Translations under genes and position numbers: made by a program
NCBI GenBank assembly: GCA_949126835.1
Contig: OX421497.1
Location: 9,854,920-9,918,919, forward strand
Origin: Anisus vortex
Lineage: Eukaryota > Mollusca > Gastropoda > Planorbidae
DNA length: 64,000 nt
Reading direction: 5' to 3'
Part shown: piece by piece, positions 9,966 to 21,358 of the stretch
Layout: every line of letters starts with the position of its first letter
How positions within the stretch are numbered: the first letter of the stretch is position 1
The notes under the pieces: model-generated
Told to the model about the DNA's origin: nothing
The model's input: only the letters and a program-made list of their open reading frames with translations
Database searches by the model: none

Positions 9966-12735
9966 TTATTTTTTTTTCTCTTTGCCCTTCTTTCCTATAA
10001 TGGTTCAAGGTTTAGTGATTTAACTATTGGTGTAAATGTATATTCAGATATTATCAACTTTGTGTGACAGTTGTAGCAGTTCTTACATAGTCTTACGGAT
10101 CCCACAACAAACCACCCCCTCCCTCAGCTCGGCGAATATCATGATTTTAATGTTGATATTACACAACTCAACATCTTGCTAAACAAACGGACGTAACGCA
10201 ATACTTCTAAATTTAGTAACACTTCGGAGAGAAGGGTAAAGAGTAAAAGTAACAACATATAAAGCACTTAATTCTAACCTTTTAAATACAGTACAATTAT
10301 CTGTTTTTAAAATCTTATAAAGACATAACAGATAGAGACACTATTCTTGTTGTTTTTTTTTACAAGGAGTAATTCATAGAAGTTCTCATTCTTTAAGGAA
10401 AAGCATTAGAACATGGAATGGGTTGTATGAACAAGTCATGGAATCCACACAAAAAAACAACAGTAACATCATTTGAAAAACATTGAATAAAATGTTATGA
10501 ATTAGACGTAAACCACTGTTAAGGGAAATAGAAGGTGGGTCTGTTGACAGTTAGGACATTAATGTGAACAAAACAACCGAAGAATGTTCTAACTGCATAG
10601 ATAGGGTATCACTATAGGGTAGAAAAAAAGACAATTGTGTATTTTAATGTCCATTTATTATATCTATATCTTTATATATATATGTCTCTGTGTGGATATA
10701 TATACTATATATAATAGTTGTGTGTGATTTTTTGTTGTTGTACTAATTAATATTATTATATTTATCAAAGAGAATTGTGCTAATTCTGGTATCTTATCTC
10801 ATGCTTTTAATTTTCTTCTTGAAAAAAAAAACTACCCAGTAGTGGAAAGAATGTATGAGGTAGTGACAATCTATTTATGATGATATTTTCAATAGCTGTA
10901 AATACGCCAAGTCTTTTAGGCTATTCCAAATAGTATAATACTGCAATACAACAACTAGCTTCTGTCGTAACGGAAACAAGGAAGTCCCATGACCACATGG
11001 AGGGCATCAACATGAAAGAAAAGACCTAGACTATAATCCATCGTAGTGGACCTGGATGAAGCGGGGTGGGGGTTACATCAGACAGAAAACTTTGGCAACG
11101 GCCATTCAATGGGACGTACCGTTCGAAACAAGCTAACAGGGGGTTCGTTCACTGGCAATAGGTGCCAAGTCAACAAACTGATTTTTATAGAAATATACTT
11201 TATACGTCACCGTTAAGCAACTTTTGATAGTCGCTTCATATTTGCTATCAAATATATTAGAGAACTAAGGACTTTTTGAAACTTTTAAGCTAAATATCAG
11301 AATATTAATAAATACATGGGCCCTATTATTGATGACAGGGGCGATAAGTTTTTATTTTTTCAAGAAAGAAAAAACTAGAATGATCACCTTTTGAAAGTGG
11401 ACTGACTACTCAAGTAAAATAATGTGTAGGTTATGTCTTAAATGTGAGCTTGTTAGCCTTTTAAACACTATTTAAGAGACAAATAAAAACATGTTGATGT
11501 TAAATGTTAAACCTCTCTATGAACTTTATTTTTATATTAATTGACCGCCCTAAAATATGAAGTTTTTATTGAATAAAGTGACTGTCAATACAAATTCAAC
11601 TCTGAATAAAATAATTAAACATTAGAACTTTATCAGACTAAACGTCTGCTTGACAACAACAAGACAAAATGGTAAATTTAAAAAAAAAAAAGAACATGTT
11701 CTTTTAAAAGGGTACATTAGAAAACAAATAATATAAACTCTGAGATTTAAATGCTAAAGTTCAAACTTACCTTATCAACCAAACCTCAAGAAGTTTTGTA
11801 ATGGAAGTAACAAATTGAAAGTGAATGGAACAGAAGTAGGTCGCAGACAGAGAGCTAACACAAGCATGGAGAGGAGTTGGGATCGTGCCTACAAATAAAG
11901 CAGGTTGGAGAGAGAAATAAAAAAAAAATCAACTTAGAGGCGCGAATAAAACTTTTTTTGGGTGGGTCTGGATCAATACTTCAGTGGTCGATCAACGGAA
12001 GAGAACAAAAAATCTACCTGTTCAATAACTTCACTTTCTATAACTTCTTTGTGGGTAACCATAGCTGAGACATTTGTATTGCTACATACACACGGGGGGA
12101 GGGAAATGCAATGAATATTTTGTCATACGTATAAGTGGACTTAATCCCTACGTATTTGACTGGGCTTAATCTTTTTTAATCTCTTGGGTATTAAGATAAT
12201 CTATCACACAGATTTCACGAGTACCATTTTATATGTTTGTTTGTTTTGTATTTTAGAGAAATGAAAAATATAGTAAACGATTTCACGAAAACTGATTGGA
12301 CAGCGAACTAATCATGTGACATCTTATTTGGACAAATGCTCATTTAATTGGTTCATTTCTCACTTTATTGGCAAAGTGAACTTTTAAAAATCAACAATGT
12401 TGTTTATTGTTTTTTGTTTTTTTGTATTGTTGTTTTGCTTATATGTTGTTCGTGTTTTTTTTATATATTTTATATTAGCAATAAACTACAGGTCTTTAAT
12501 AGCTCTTGCTTCTGGGTATAAGAAGACTGAGTGAGAAAAATATCAATAAAGGAGGCGTTTTATGTGCATTGATTTATATTTCGACTATACACAAAATTTA
12601 AGACTTATTGAGAGTTCTACGGTATTTAAAATATCGAACTTTTAGGAACCTTTTAAAGGCGCAAATTTTAGTTTAAAAACATATAATATGTTTAAGATTG
12701 TGGACCTTTGGCTAATTTATTATAAAAGTACTATT
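9966..12735. other. Unassigned AT-rich intergenic DNA
   Basis: About 2.8 kb with no recognisable gene, element or long tandem array. It has only poly-A/T runs, a short TATA-rich stretch near 10,665-10,715 and scattered stop-rich frames. Confidence 0.5.
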
Positions 12736-12788
12736 GAGTACACAGCAATCGTGTTTCTCTGTGACTGGTCTAAAAACTATTTACACAG
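12736..12788. repeat. Minisatellite, left remnant (~45-bp unit)
   Basis: One unit ('acagcaatcgtgtttctctg' then 'tgactggtc...tttacacag') that matches the array at 19,071-19,370. The LTR element between them splits the array. Confidence 0.75.
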
Positions 12789-13397
12789 TGTTATGGACAC
12801 TCTATGATGACTATTATTACGACTCGTTAAATCGGATTCAATGAATATAGTTGTATCTTTATTAGAAGTCTCTAGATTCTGCTAATCTGTAGCCCAAGCT
12901 AGGGGTTCCTTGACTGACAGGTTATATTCGTGATAATTATCTTCAACACCTTTCTCAACAATGATAGATCAAACAACTCCAGTTGTTGAATAAAGAATTT
13001 TATTTAAATTGTAGACTCAATATAAACGATCAATAAACGCATCAACTGATGGTAACATAAGTATTTCAAAATAAATGGCATATAATGTACAAGTATTAAT
13101 ATAGCGACTTCACTCTACAAACTTTCCAACTGAACTAACTTTAAGGAGGTGGGGACTTTACAAAGAAAACTATCATCGAAGATTCTACGGGGTCTTAATA
13201 CGCATTTTAACCTCTTTCTCTATAAAATACTACGATCCAGAATTATCCTCCAATTTCCACGGGGTTGGACGAATTATTTTATTTAAACTGCCCTCAGGGC
13301 ACAAAGATCAAACCTTGGTCGCCTTGGACTCTGATACGCACTTGTTAAGAGGTCAATGCCTTACTACGTCATTCATTTATGACCGATATTCGTAACA
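12789..13397 (-). repeat. 3' LTR of the minus-strand element
   Basis: 609 bp, TGTTA...TAACA. It lacks the 17 bases found in the other LTR near 18,582-18,598 ('tctatgcagtaatgtag'). Confidence 0.9.
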
Positions 13398-13412
13398 CCA
13401 CCACCCTTCGAA
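13398..13412 (-). promoter_or_regulatory. Polypurine tract
   Basis: The minus strand reads GAAGGGTGGTGG directly against the 3' LTR, the position and composition expected for the plus-strand primer of reverse transcription. Confidence 0.7.
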
Positions 13413-15526
13413 AGTTTTATAATTATTTCTTTTACATTTTAACAATACTAAAAATGTTAATTTTAAGGAATAATTATAAAAGAGAATATTCCGGGGAAAA
13501 CAATACAGTTCAATTGGCTATCCCAATAATTCAATCGAACTGATAACAATAACATATAATATATGAAATATAAGTTAATGTTATCAAAATGGCTTAACTA
13601 CAGTCATTCAATCATTCAATTTTTAATTCAAAACAATGGACAATTAAATTGTTTATCTAAATCTTGTATACAAGAAAAATACATAGGGATAAATATTATA
13701 CAATTTAATACTTTCCATTCCATTAACATTCCACGTTAATAAAAACTCTCGCGTCTATTTAATTTTAAACTAATATCTTTTACAATTTGTAATTATACAA
13801 CAAAAGAAAAAATCACTTAATGTCTATTTAGACACGACTTATTTTTCATAAGGAGAAAAAACGCTTTATTGAAGAACACTAGGCTTGACCTAATTACACA
13901 ACAACACGATCATCGCCTCGACAATAATTTATTTTTTTTCAAGCCTGTAGGCTGACTAACAGTAGACAACGGTCTGTGACGGGACACAGAAATTGAGGTC
14001 AATTCCGCACTCTCTCTCTCTCTCTTTTTTTTTCTCTCTCATTCCCAATTGATTTTAACAATGTTGACATGTCTATGCAAATTTTTACCCCATCACAGCT
14101 TAGGTCAAAAATTGCTACGCGATTAAAAAGTTATCTTTTTAATGATCATTATTTCACAACTATTACCTTAAAATTACATTCATTTATGTTATTATTTTAA
14201 GAAAATGAAACATGGTCTGTTCACGAATTAAAATAGTTTATAGACAATTTCATTCAAAATAATTCAATCTTTCATTTTACCATGACCTTTCTACATCATT
14301 ATTTTCTTTTTAAAAGCATTCACAGCAGTTTTAAATTGAAACATTCTATCTTTCATGCAGACATGGATTTACTTGAAACAAATTTGGTTAATTTACTTAA
14401 TTAACTATCAATCAAAGCAAATTATCATCGGCATACAATCTTAGTACTAAACAGTAAGTACTTATTTTCTTTAGATTACATTAAAGACATTTCAAATACA
14501 ATATTATTGACATACAAAAGATTAAAGACTTTAGACTATTTTTTTTTCAGACAGAAATCAATTTAACAATTTTTACAAAACAATTGCTGGTCTGAATGGT
14601 TCCATATCCGAGCTTTTCAGTTTGGTAAGGTTGGAATCCATTGCTCTTGTCCATTCCATAAAGGTTTTATTCATTATTCATAGATTCTAGGTTCTCCTGT
14701 TCCTCACAGTGTTCAGGTCTACCCAGTCTTTTGATTGTCAGTACAATTCATTCAATCTATTTTAACTAATACAGAAAAAAATAGATTAGTTTTACAATCT
14801 TGACATGAAATCCTTAATTAATAATACATTTGTTGAACATTGGTATGTCAACATTATAAATTCTTAACCATAAAATTCTCAACAATTCTGGTTTACAGTG
14901 TCAATTCAGTGGCACATCCTAAATTTATACAACAAGGATAAGTTTTATTTTACATTAGTTTCACTTCTGGTCTGCTTTTCATGTAACAGTATCCTAAAAG
15001 TGAAAAATCATATATAATACATTTCTTGGAATTCTTTTTAGTCATAGTTCTGTCTTGCAGCAACTATTTTTACCCTACATTATCATACATTCAATGATAA
15101 TATAACAAATGAATAAATTCACATAGAAGAAATTTGCATCTTGACTCAGTGCAATTATTTCAACAACAGTACATGATAAAATGAATTTCCATAGTACAAT
15201 CATAATACATTTCTCAATACTTTAGTGATAGAAAAATTCTCTTTTCTTAAAATCATTTACATCTTTTTCAATCAAATTATCCCCTCTGTCAAATGTTTCA
15301 ATTATCATTTCCAGAGTTTCTCAAACATTTATAATGTCCTCTGATTTAGAAACCAATTCTGCGGATAAAACTGATCTTTTTCTCTTATAGCAATTATTTT
15401 AAATGCTCAACCTAACAAGTTTGTTTAGAAATATCACACTATAATGATATTTACTCTAACAATACTTTACTCAGTCCTTTTTCATCACAAGTAAGGGATT
15501 TAGTTTTAAAATAGTAAATTTGGTAA
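13413..15526 (-). other. Non-coding 3' region of the minus-strand LTR element
   Basis: About 2.1 kb of AT-rich, stop-rich DNA between the ORF and the 3' LTR. One short minus-strand frame near 14,670-14,760 (RLGRPEHCEEQENLESMNNE) looks like a possible old coding remnant. I see no env-like or RT-like sequence. Confidence 0.5.
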
Positions 15527-18274
15527 CTAACTATCAGTGAATTTGTCATTCAATTCATCCTGTACTCCAGGTATGAATTTTACAATTAAGAGTAACAATG
15601 TTAACAACATCAAGCTTATTCCAATTGTTTTCAGAAGGTAAGGCTTTATCATTTTCAAATGATATAATATTTTTGCCTTTCTTTCATCACACAACAATGG
15701 CATCTGCATGTGAGCAGTGTACAATTTTTTTCTAACAAAAACAGTTATGTCAGACAAAAAATTTATGTACTTATCTAGGTACTTGCTCAGCCCAAGGAGA
15801 TCCAATTCGGTCTGCCATGCTTCTTGAAGTAGTTTGAGTGGTCTTCGGACAGTGGGTCCAAAGATTGGTCCATAGGCTCCTCGACTTTCCGGATAGGATT
15901 CAGTTGACATCTCCTGCTCCAGGCATAAGTTCTTTAGGACTGGATTGAAGAGTTCCGGGGCGAAGTTGGTCCTTCGATCTGTCGGTATGGATTGTGGTAA
16001 CCCATAGCTTTTGATAGTTTCGGTCCAGCTCTCCGCACTCGTTTCTTCAGTGATGCTCCTCAAATCTTCATCTGTACCGGCAACTGCAGGTTTGCATTGT
16101 TGTTTGTTCATGCTGTGGTCTATCTGTTCATAGACATCAGTAGTAGGATTTTCTTTCTCGTCGACAGCTTTCTCATGCAACTGTAGCAACTCTGGGTCTA
16201 CTTTCTGTTCAGCAGTCAATTCATTTTGTGATGACTTCTTCGATTGTTCATTTCCTTTCGGACAATCATCAATCTTGGAGAAAATAGTAGTATCAAGTTC
16301 CACTTCTTCTTCCTCTTTCTTCTCTCGTGGGAGAATTTCTTCTTTCTTTTCCTTTTCTTGTGAGATAATTTCTTCTTTCTTTTTCTGTGGTGTCATACCT
16401 TTTATGACATCACCTACAGGATAAAGTTCTTTTTCTTTTCCTGTCTCCACAATAGGACTAGGGTCTGGATTTTTCTTCACAATCAGTTCAGGTCTCACCC
16501 TCCCTTTCGCCAAATCATTTGCTAGGATAACGGATATGCCCTTAACAGGAAGTTTTGATATTACTCCAACTGTCACATATCCTGTCACCAAGTCAGATGC
16601 GAGGTATATCCTATGTAGAGGTATTTCTTCTTTCCATTCAAAACCTCTCAATAGGACAGTCTGTCCTGTCAATGTATTAACATTTAATGGTAATACATCT
16701 TTAAGCAGCAGGGTTAATGATGCCCCTGTGTCTCGTAATATTCTTACAAACTTCAGTGGTCCTTCCTTTTGTAAGGCCGCACAACCTTCACTAATGAACG
16801 GTTGAAAACTGCACAGGGTCTCTGTGTCAATTTTATTCTTCCCTTGACCATGACTTTCGGGTGTTGTTTCATCTTTCGATGACTTCAGACTCTTGTTCGA
16901 GTCAAAAATACTTTGGTCTACTTTCTCGTCTCTGTGGACCTGGACAATTAATCCAATAGTAGCCATTCTGTATTTATAATCAGGATATTTATCCTCATTG
17001 TCTTCAGTGGTAGATTTCTCTACCTTCTGACTTTTGCTCTCAGGCAAATCCACCCTCAGTGTTTCTGGTTTAGAAGAATCTTTCTTCGAATTCAGTTCGT
17101 TTGTATCTTCGCTTTCTTGTACATTTTGTATTGGTTTATGGCTTGCACACATGACCACTTTGTTAGGTCTTTTATCTTTCCTTATGCTCCAACAGTCTTC
17201 AATGTTATGTCCTGTTCTCTTACAAAAAGTACATTGGACGTTTTTGTTGACAGGTTTCTTATGAACATCATTTTGGTTCACAAAATGCTCCTTTTCACGA
17301 TGTTGTTGTTGTGTGTTTTCTGCTGGCCGTTGTGTCCTATTAAAATTCTTTTCACCAGCGGTTCTATGACACAGTGTGTATTGCTCCGCTAAATCAGCAG
17401 CCTTATGTGGGTCAGTGATGTCACGCTCGGATAAATACATTCTTACATCCGGCCTCACTTTGTTAATAAAATCCTCTAAGAGAATGATATCTTTCATTTC
17501 TTTTAATGTGGAGATATTTCTGGATTTTATCCACTGATCCATTAACTTTTCTTCTGCTCGAAGGAAGTCTAAGTGTGTTTGGTAAGGGGACATTGTGTAC
17601 TGACGGAACCTTTTCCGATAACTTTCAGGTATTTGGTTGTACGCTTTCAGTACAGAATCTTTGATGATTTCATAATCATTTAAATGCTCCTCTTTTAACA
17701 ATAGAACACAATCTCTTGCCCTTCCCTGAGTAAAAGCTGTTCTTACTAATATTCCCCATTTATCTTCTGGGAACTTAAAATCTCTGCAAGAAATTTCAAA
17801 GGTCTGGAAGAAATTAGCTATTTCACTTTCTTTATCAATGTAGGTAGGGACTAGCTTTTTCCATCTGGCCATCTCTACATCACTATGAGATTCTTTTTTA
17901 GTAGCTCCTATCTTCGCCAGTTCTATTCTTTCCTGACTTTCTGTTTCTCTTTGACTTTTCTTATCTTCCATCTCACGATCAAGACGTTTTTCTTCTATCT
18001 CAAGACGTTTTTCTTCTATTTCCATCCGTTTCATTTCTAGTTGAAATCGGAACTGTTCGGACATAGTCTGACCTTCAACTTGATATCCCTCCGCGCTTGA
18101 TTCTACTTTCATTTTTCCACTAGCAATCAACACATCTTTTATCTGCTGTGTCAACACAATTCTGGATGGTGTAGTCTCAGTAACTTCTATCTTCAAGATC
18201 TCAGCGATCTCTTTTAACTTCTTTATTGATAAAGTTTTCAAAACTTCTTCTTCTGGATTTTCAATAAATTCCAT
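15527..18274 (-). CDS. Gag-protease-integrase-fragment fusion protein of LTR retrotransposon
   Basis: 915 codons with no internal stop, starting at the ATG 171 bases inside the 5' LTR. In order: a charged, heptad-like helical segment (about residues 72-125, with repeated MEIEEKRLEIEEKRL-type units); a Gag core with conserved 'WxxLVPTYIDKESEIANFF' and 'YRKRF' blocks; a CCHC zinc knuckle (CTFCKRTGHNIEDC, 348-361); an aspartic protease with active-site DTGAS (Asp515); then a long Lys/Glu-rich linker. After residue ~740 comes a C-terminal part of an integrase core (IPTDRRTNFAPELF, Asp766; SYPESRGA). The catalytic Glu block and the whole RT/RNase H region are missing. The protein ends with a probable membrane helix at about 884-901. 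Gag and protease look functional; the integrase fragment cannot be. Confidence 0.85.
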   Translation of the reverse strand: MEFIENPEEEVLKTLSIKKLKEIAEILKIEVTETTPSRIVLTQQIKDVLIASGKMKVESSAEGYQVEGQTMSEQFRFQLEMKRMEIEEKRLEIEEKRLDREMEDKKSQRETESQERIELAKIGATKKESHSDVEMARWKKLVPTYIDKESEIANFFQTFEISCRDFKFPEDKWGILVRTAFTQGRARDCVLLLKEEHLNDYEIIKDSVLKAYNQIPESYRKRFRQYTMSPYQTHLDFLRAEEKLMDQWIKSRNISTLKEMKDIILLEDFINKVRPDVRMYLSERDITDPHKAADLAEQYTLCHRTAGEKNFNRTQRPAENTQQQHREKEHFVNQNDVHKKPVNKNVQCTFCKRTGHNIEDCWSIRKDKRPNKVVMCASHKPIQNVQESEDTNELNSKKDSSKPETLRVDLPESKSQKVEKSTTEDNEDKYPDYKYRMATIGLIVQVHRDEKVDQSIFDSNKSLKSSKDETTPESHGQGKNKIDTETLCSFQPFISEGCAALQKEGPLKFVRILRDTGASLTLLLKDVLPLNVNTLTGQTVLLRGFEWKEEIPLHRIYLASDLVTGYVTVGVISKLPVKGISVILANDLAKGRVRPELIVKKNPDPSPIVETGKEKELYPVGDVIKGMTPQKKKEEIISQEKEKKEEILPREKKEEEEVELDTTIFSKIDDCPKGNEQSKKSSQNELTAEQKVDPELLQLHEKAVDEKENPTTDVYEQIDHSMNKQQCKPAVAGTDEDLRSITEETSAESWTETIKSYGLPQSIPTDRRTNFAPELFNPVLKNLCLEQEMSTESYPESRGAYGPIFGPTVRRPLKLLQEAWQTELDLLGLSKYLDKYINFLSDITVFVRKKLYTAHMQMPLLCDERKAKILYHLKMIKPYLLKTIGISLMLLTLLLLIVKFIPGVQDELNDKFTDS

Positions 18275-18423
18275 TCTTTAGTTAAGAGATTTTTAAAATA
18301 GTAAATTTCCAACTTACGTTTTTCCAATCGGAAGAATGAATTCAGCGTTATTAGGCTTGCTCAGTAGGTCACGGCTTTACACACAACACAACACAACTTG
18401 AATATATGCTTCACTATACAACT

Positions 18424-18441
18424 ATCCCGGACGAGCCCCCA
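18424..18441 (-). promoter_or_regulatory. Primer-binding site, tRNA-Pro type
   Basis: The minus strand reads TGGGGGCTCGTCCGGGAT three bases inside the 5' LTR. This is the 18-base complement of the tRNA-Pro 3' end used by many retroelements, with no mismatch. Confidence 0.9.
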
Positions 18442-18444
18442 AAT

Positions 18445-19070
18445 TGTTATGGACACTCTATGATGACTATTATTACGACTCGTTAAATCGGATTCAATGA
18501 ATATAGTTGTATCTTTATTAGAAGTCTCTATATTCTGCTAATCTGTAGCCCAAGCTAGGGGTTCCTTGACTGACAGGTCTATGCAGTAATGTAGTTATAT
18601 TCGTGATAATTATCTTCAACACCTTTCTCAACAATGATAGATCAAACAACTCCAGTTGTTGAATAAACAATTTTATTTAAATTGTAGACTCAATATAAAC
18701 GATCAATAAACGCATCAACTGATGGTAACATAAGTATTTCAAAATAAATGGCATATAATGTACAAGTATTAATATAGCGACTTCACTCTACAAACTTTCC
18801 AACTGAACTAACTTTAAGGAGGTGGGGACTTTACAAAGAAAACTATCATCGAAGATTCTACAGGGTCTTAATACGCATTTTAACCTCTTTCTCTATAAAA
18901 TACTACGATCCAGAATTATCCTCCAATTTCCACGGGGTTGGACGAATTATTTTATTTAAACTGCCCTCAGGGCACAAAGGTCAAACCTTGGTCGCCTTGG
19001 ACTCTGATACGCACTTGTTAAGAGGTCAATGCCTTACTACGTCATTCATTTATGACCGATATTCGTAACA
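18445..19070 (-). repeat. 5' LTR of the minus-strand element
   Basis: 626 bp, TGTTA...TAACA. It differs from the 3' LTR by a 17-base insertion and a few single-base changes. The insertion may be the ancestral state or a deletion in the other LTR. Confidence 0.9.
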
Positions 19071-19370
19071 ACAGCAATTGTGTTACTCTGTGACTAGTTT
19101 AAGTACTATTTTTACAGCAATTGTGTTACCCTTGACTAGTCCAAGTATATTTACACAGTAATTTTGTTACTCTGTGACTAGTCCAAGTATATTTACACAA
19201 AAATGTTGTTACTCTGTGACTGATTAAAATTTCGTTACTTTCCGGCTAGTTTAAGTACAATTTACACGGCAATTGTGTTACTCAGTGGCTAGTCAACGTA
19301 TTATTTACACGGCAATTGTGTTACTCTGTTGCAAGTCCAAGTACTATACGCACAACATTTTTCCCTCTAT
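19071..19370. repeat. Minisatellite, ~45-bp unit, about 7 copies
   Basis: Repeated blocks 'acagcaattgtgttactctg', 'tgactagtccaagtatattt', 'acacggcaattgtgttactc' and so on. It continues the single unit left of the LTR element, so the retrotransposon landed inside the array. Confidence 0.85.
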
Positions 19371-19668
19371 TGGGCTAGTTGCTTGTCAACCAATAAATTG
19401 ATGAGCCTGTTTCGAACTCTGATTGTCATTTAATTACAATATAATTGTTTAGACACGAAATTTTAACAATTCTCAAAGGGTCCAACCTACACTGTATTTA
19501 ACAAATGCCACACATGAAAGAGATGTATACTTTAAGTCATCAGTAGCGTAAAATTTAAAGACGGTTTGGGAATTGTTCTGGTCGTACGAACCTCTCTTTG
19601 CAAATAAAACGTGTGCTTTGTTATGCTTCAATGCCTACGACAGTGGTTCTAAAAGAGTCCGCCCTATG

Positions 19669-19676
19669 GAGCCGCG
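19669..19676. repeat. Target-site duplication (left) of the 8.7-kb hAT element
   Basis: GAGCCGCG directly before CAGTGGCGTAGCC; repeated exactly at 28,362-28,369. Confidence 0.85.
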
Positions 19677-19982
19677 CAGTGGCGTAGCCAGGTTTTGACG
19701 CTAGGGGGAGCGAAATTTTAGGGAAAAGGCCCCACTTTTAGCATTTTTTCCAGATTAATAGAATAACTAAGAATTTGCACGTATCAAGTGTTATAAGAAA
19801 ACCCTGTGCCTCAGGATACACACACTGTTTAATAGTGCAGTTTTTATTTAACCATTCACCATTCTTTTTCTAGCAGCTAATATATCTAGCGATGGGAAAA
19901 TTGATTGCATGTACTGCTCATTTTCGGGATGAACATCTAGTATCAAAAAGTATTTATAGAATCAACGCGAATGCTCCATAGC

Positions 19983-20960
19983 AGCGGTGGGCAACCTAAG
20001 GCACGCGTGCACCTGGCACGCAGAACGATTTTCAGTGGCACGCGAAATACCGCCAAGAATATTGTTTAATGAAGTGAAAACAACGTATGTCAGCATTAAT
20101 TAGTGGGTGCTGCATGGCGAACTACATGGGAATCACACTGGACGTCAACTGTTTTAGTTCAGGAATCTTTGTATGCAAAGCTCCCTTCATTGGACTTGCA
20201 ATCTGTTATTGAATCTATTTTTAAAGATAGTAAATTGTATAGTTTCTCAAGTATCTTCTAGAAGAATGTCATACGGAGTATAGGTAAAGTCTTGGATAGA
20301 TTATTTTCTTGTCTGGAAGCAATTAAGATGTATCTTAATGGGAAAAATTCCGTTATTGAATGAGGAGAACTGACTGTTGAAGCCAATGTTTCTGTATGAC
20401 TTGGCGACACATTTTAGTGAGTTAAACTGTCATTTACAAGACTGGGTCCAAAAGCACTTGAAGTGTTTGGCAACTGGAATGGATTTGCATTGAAACTGAG
20501 CATATCTTTTTGTAAAATCAATTTCAAAACATTTAACTCTTTCCCTAATTTACGGCAAATTAAGATAGATGAACATTTTCAGAACTACACTAGTTATATT
20601 AAAACAATTAGCTCGTTTGGTATCGCTAGCATCAAATTTGGAGAATTTACTTGAAGGGAGATAATTAGCCCGTTTTCTTTACATTAATATTTTTAATATG
20701 TTTCTTTTTTGTTTCCTTTTAAAACAATTAATGGCTTACAATTTATAACTCTTAAATGATAAACTTACACAAGATAGTTAAAAATTTTATACATATTTTA
20801 AAAATAAAGAATGTACATGTACATTTTACAACACTAAAATAACTACCGAGTTTGTATGATTATTATGTATCTCTTCCTCGTAATTGTAATGTGTTTGATG
20901 ATTCTTTCCTTTCAAGTCAAAATAATATGTTAGAGAACATCTCAGTTATTCTGAGATCAA
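19983..20960 (+). mobile_element. Degenerate hAT, copy B (5' and middle part)
   Basis: Starts with 'gcggtgggcaacctaaggca' and 'cacgcagaacgattttcagt', matching copies A (2,708) and E (46,114). The AT-rich core follows ('gtgagttaaactgtcattta', 'aagggagataattagcccg'). The matching 3' part is 7 kb away at 27,990-28,170, so a later insertion or rearrangement splits this copy. Confidence 0.65.
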
Positions 20961-21277
20961 ACATAAAAGACTTTATATTTTATAAAATATAATATCGGGG
21001 TGACCGATCTGAGATCGATCTTTATAGGCTGAAATCAAAAAATTAATAATATTGTTAGATTATTTGATACATATCTTTAACATCAAAGATCTTTAAAACA
21101 ATAGAGAAATTGTAAACAATAAGATACATGCATATAATTTACTATTTACATGGAGTATATTTAATCAGGTATGGGCCTACAAATGTATTTTGTAGTTATC
21201 TCTTTTCTTTTTCATTACAATATCTATTGTAATCTGCTTTAAGGGCTTTCAAAAGAACAATTACTTTGTGATATCAT

Positions 21278-21358
21278 TTAACCCTTCCCGTACCGACCTA
21301 CTTCTATATATGCTGCCTTCAGTTCCGCTATATACGCGCCCGGGACTGTAAGGGTTAA
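21278..21358. mobile_element. 81-bp TTAA-flanked MITE, copy 2
   Basis: Same 81-bp unit as at 1,019-1,099 with one visible substitution. Its right TTAA abuts the Helitron-like coding remnant exactly, so it probably interrupted that ORF. Confidence 0.7.

Larger units (their letters stand above)
12789..19070 (-). mobile_element. Non-autonomous Ty3/gypsy-like LTR retrotransposon (RT deleted)
   Basis: A complete LTR-to-LTR unit of 6,282 bp in minus orientation. The LTRs start TGTTATGG and end TTCGTAACA (12,789-13,397 and 18,445-19,070). The 4-bp duplication ACAG flanks it (12,785-12,788 and 19,071-19,074). A perfect tRNA-Pro primer site follows the 5' LTR and a purine tract precedes the 3' LTR. 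The only long ORF is the 915-codon Gag-protease-integrase-fragment fusion; no reverse transcriptase or RNase H is found. It could move only if enzymes were supplied in trans. The LTRs differ by a 17-base indel and a few substitutions, so the insertion is not brand new. Confidence 0.9.

Noticed and set aside
15527..15700. Envelope remnant at the end of the 915-residue protein
   Set aside because: There is one hydrophobic helix but nothing else env-like; the sequence before it looks like the region after an integrase core.
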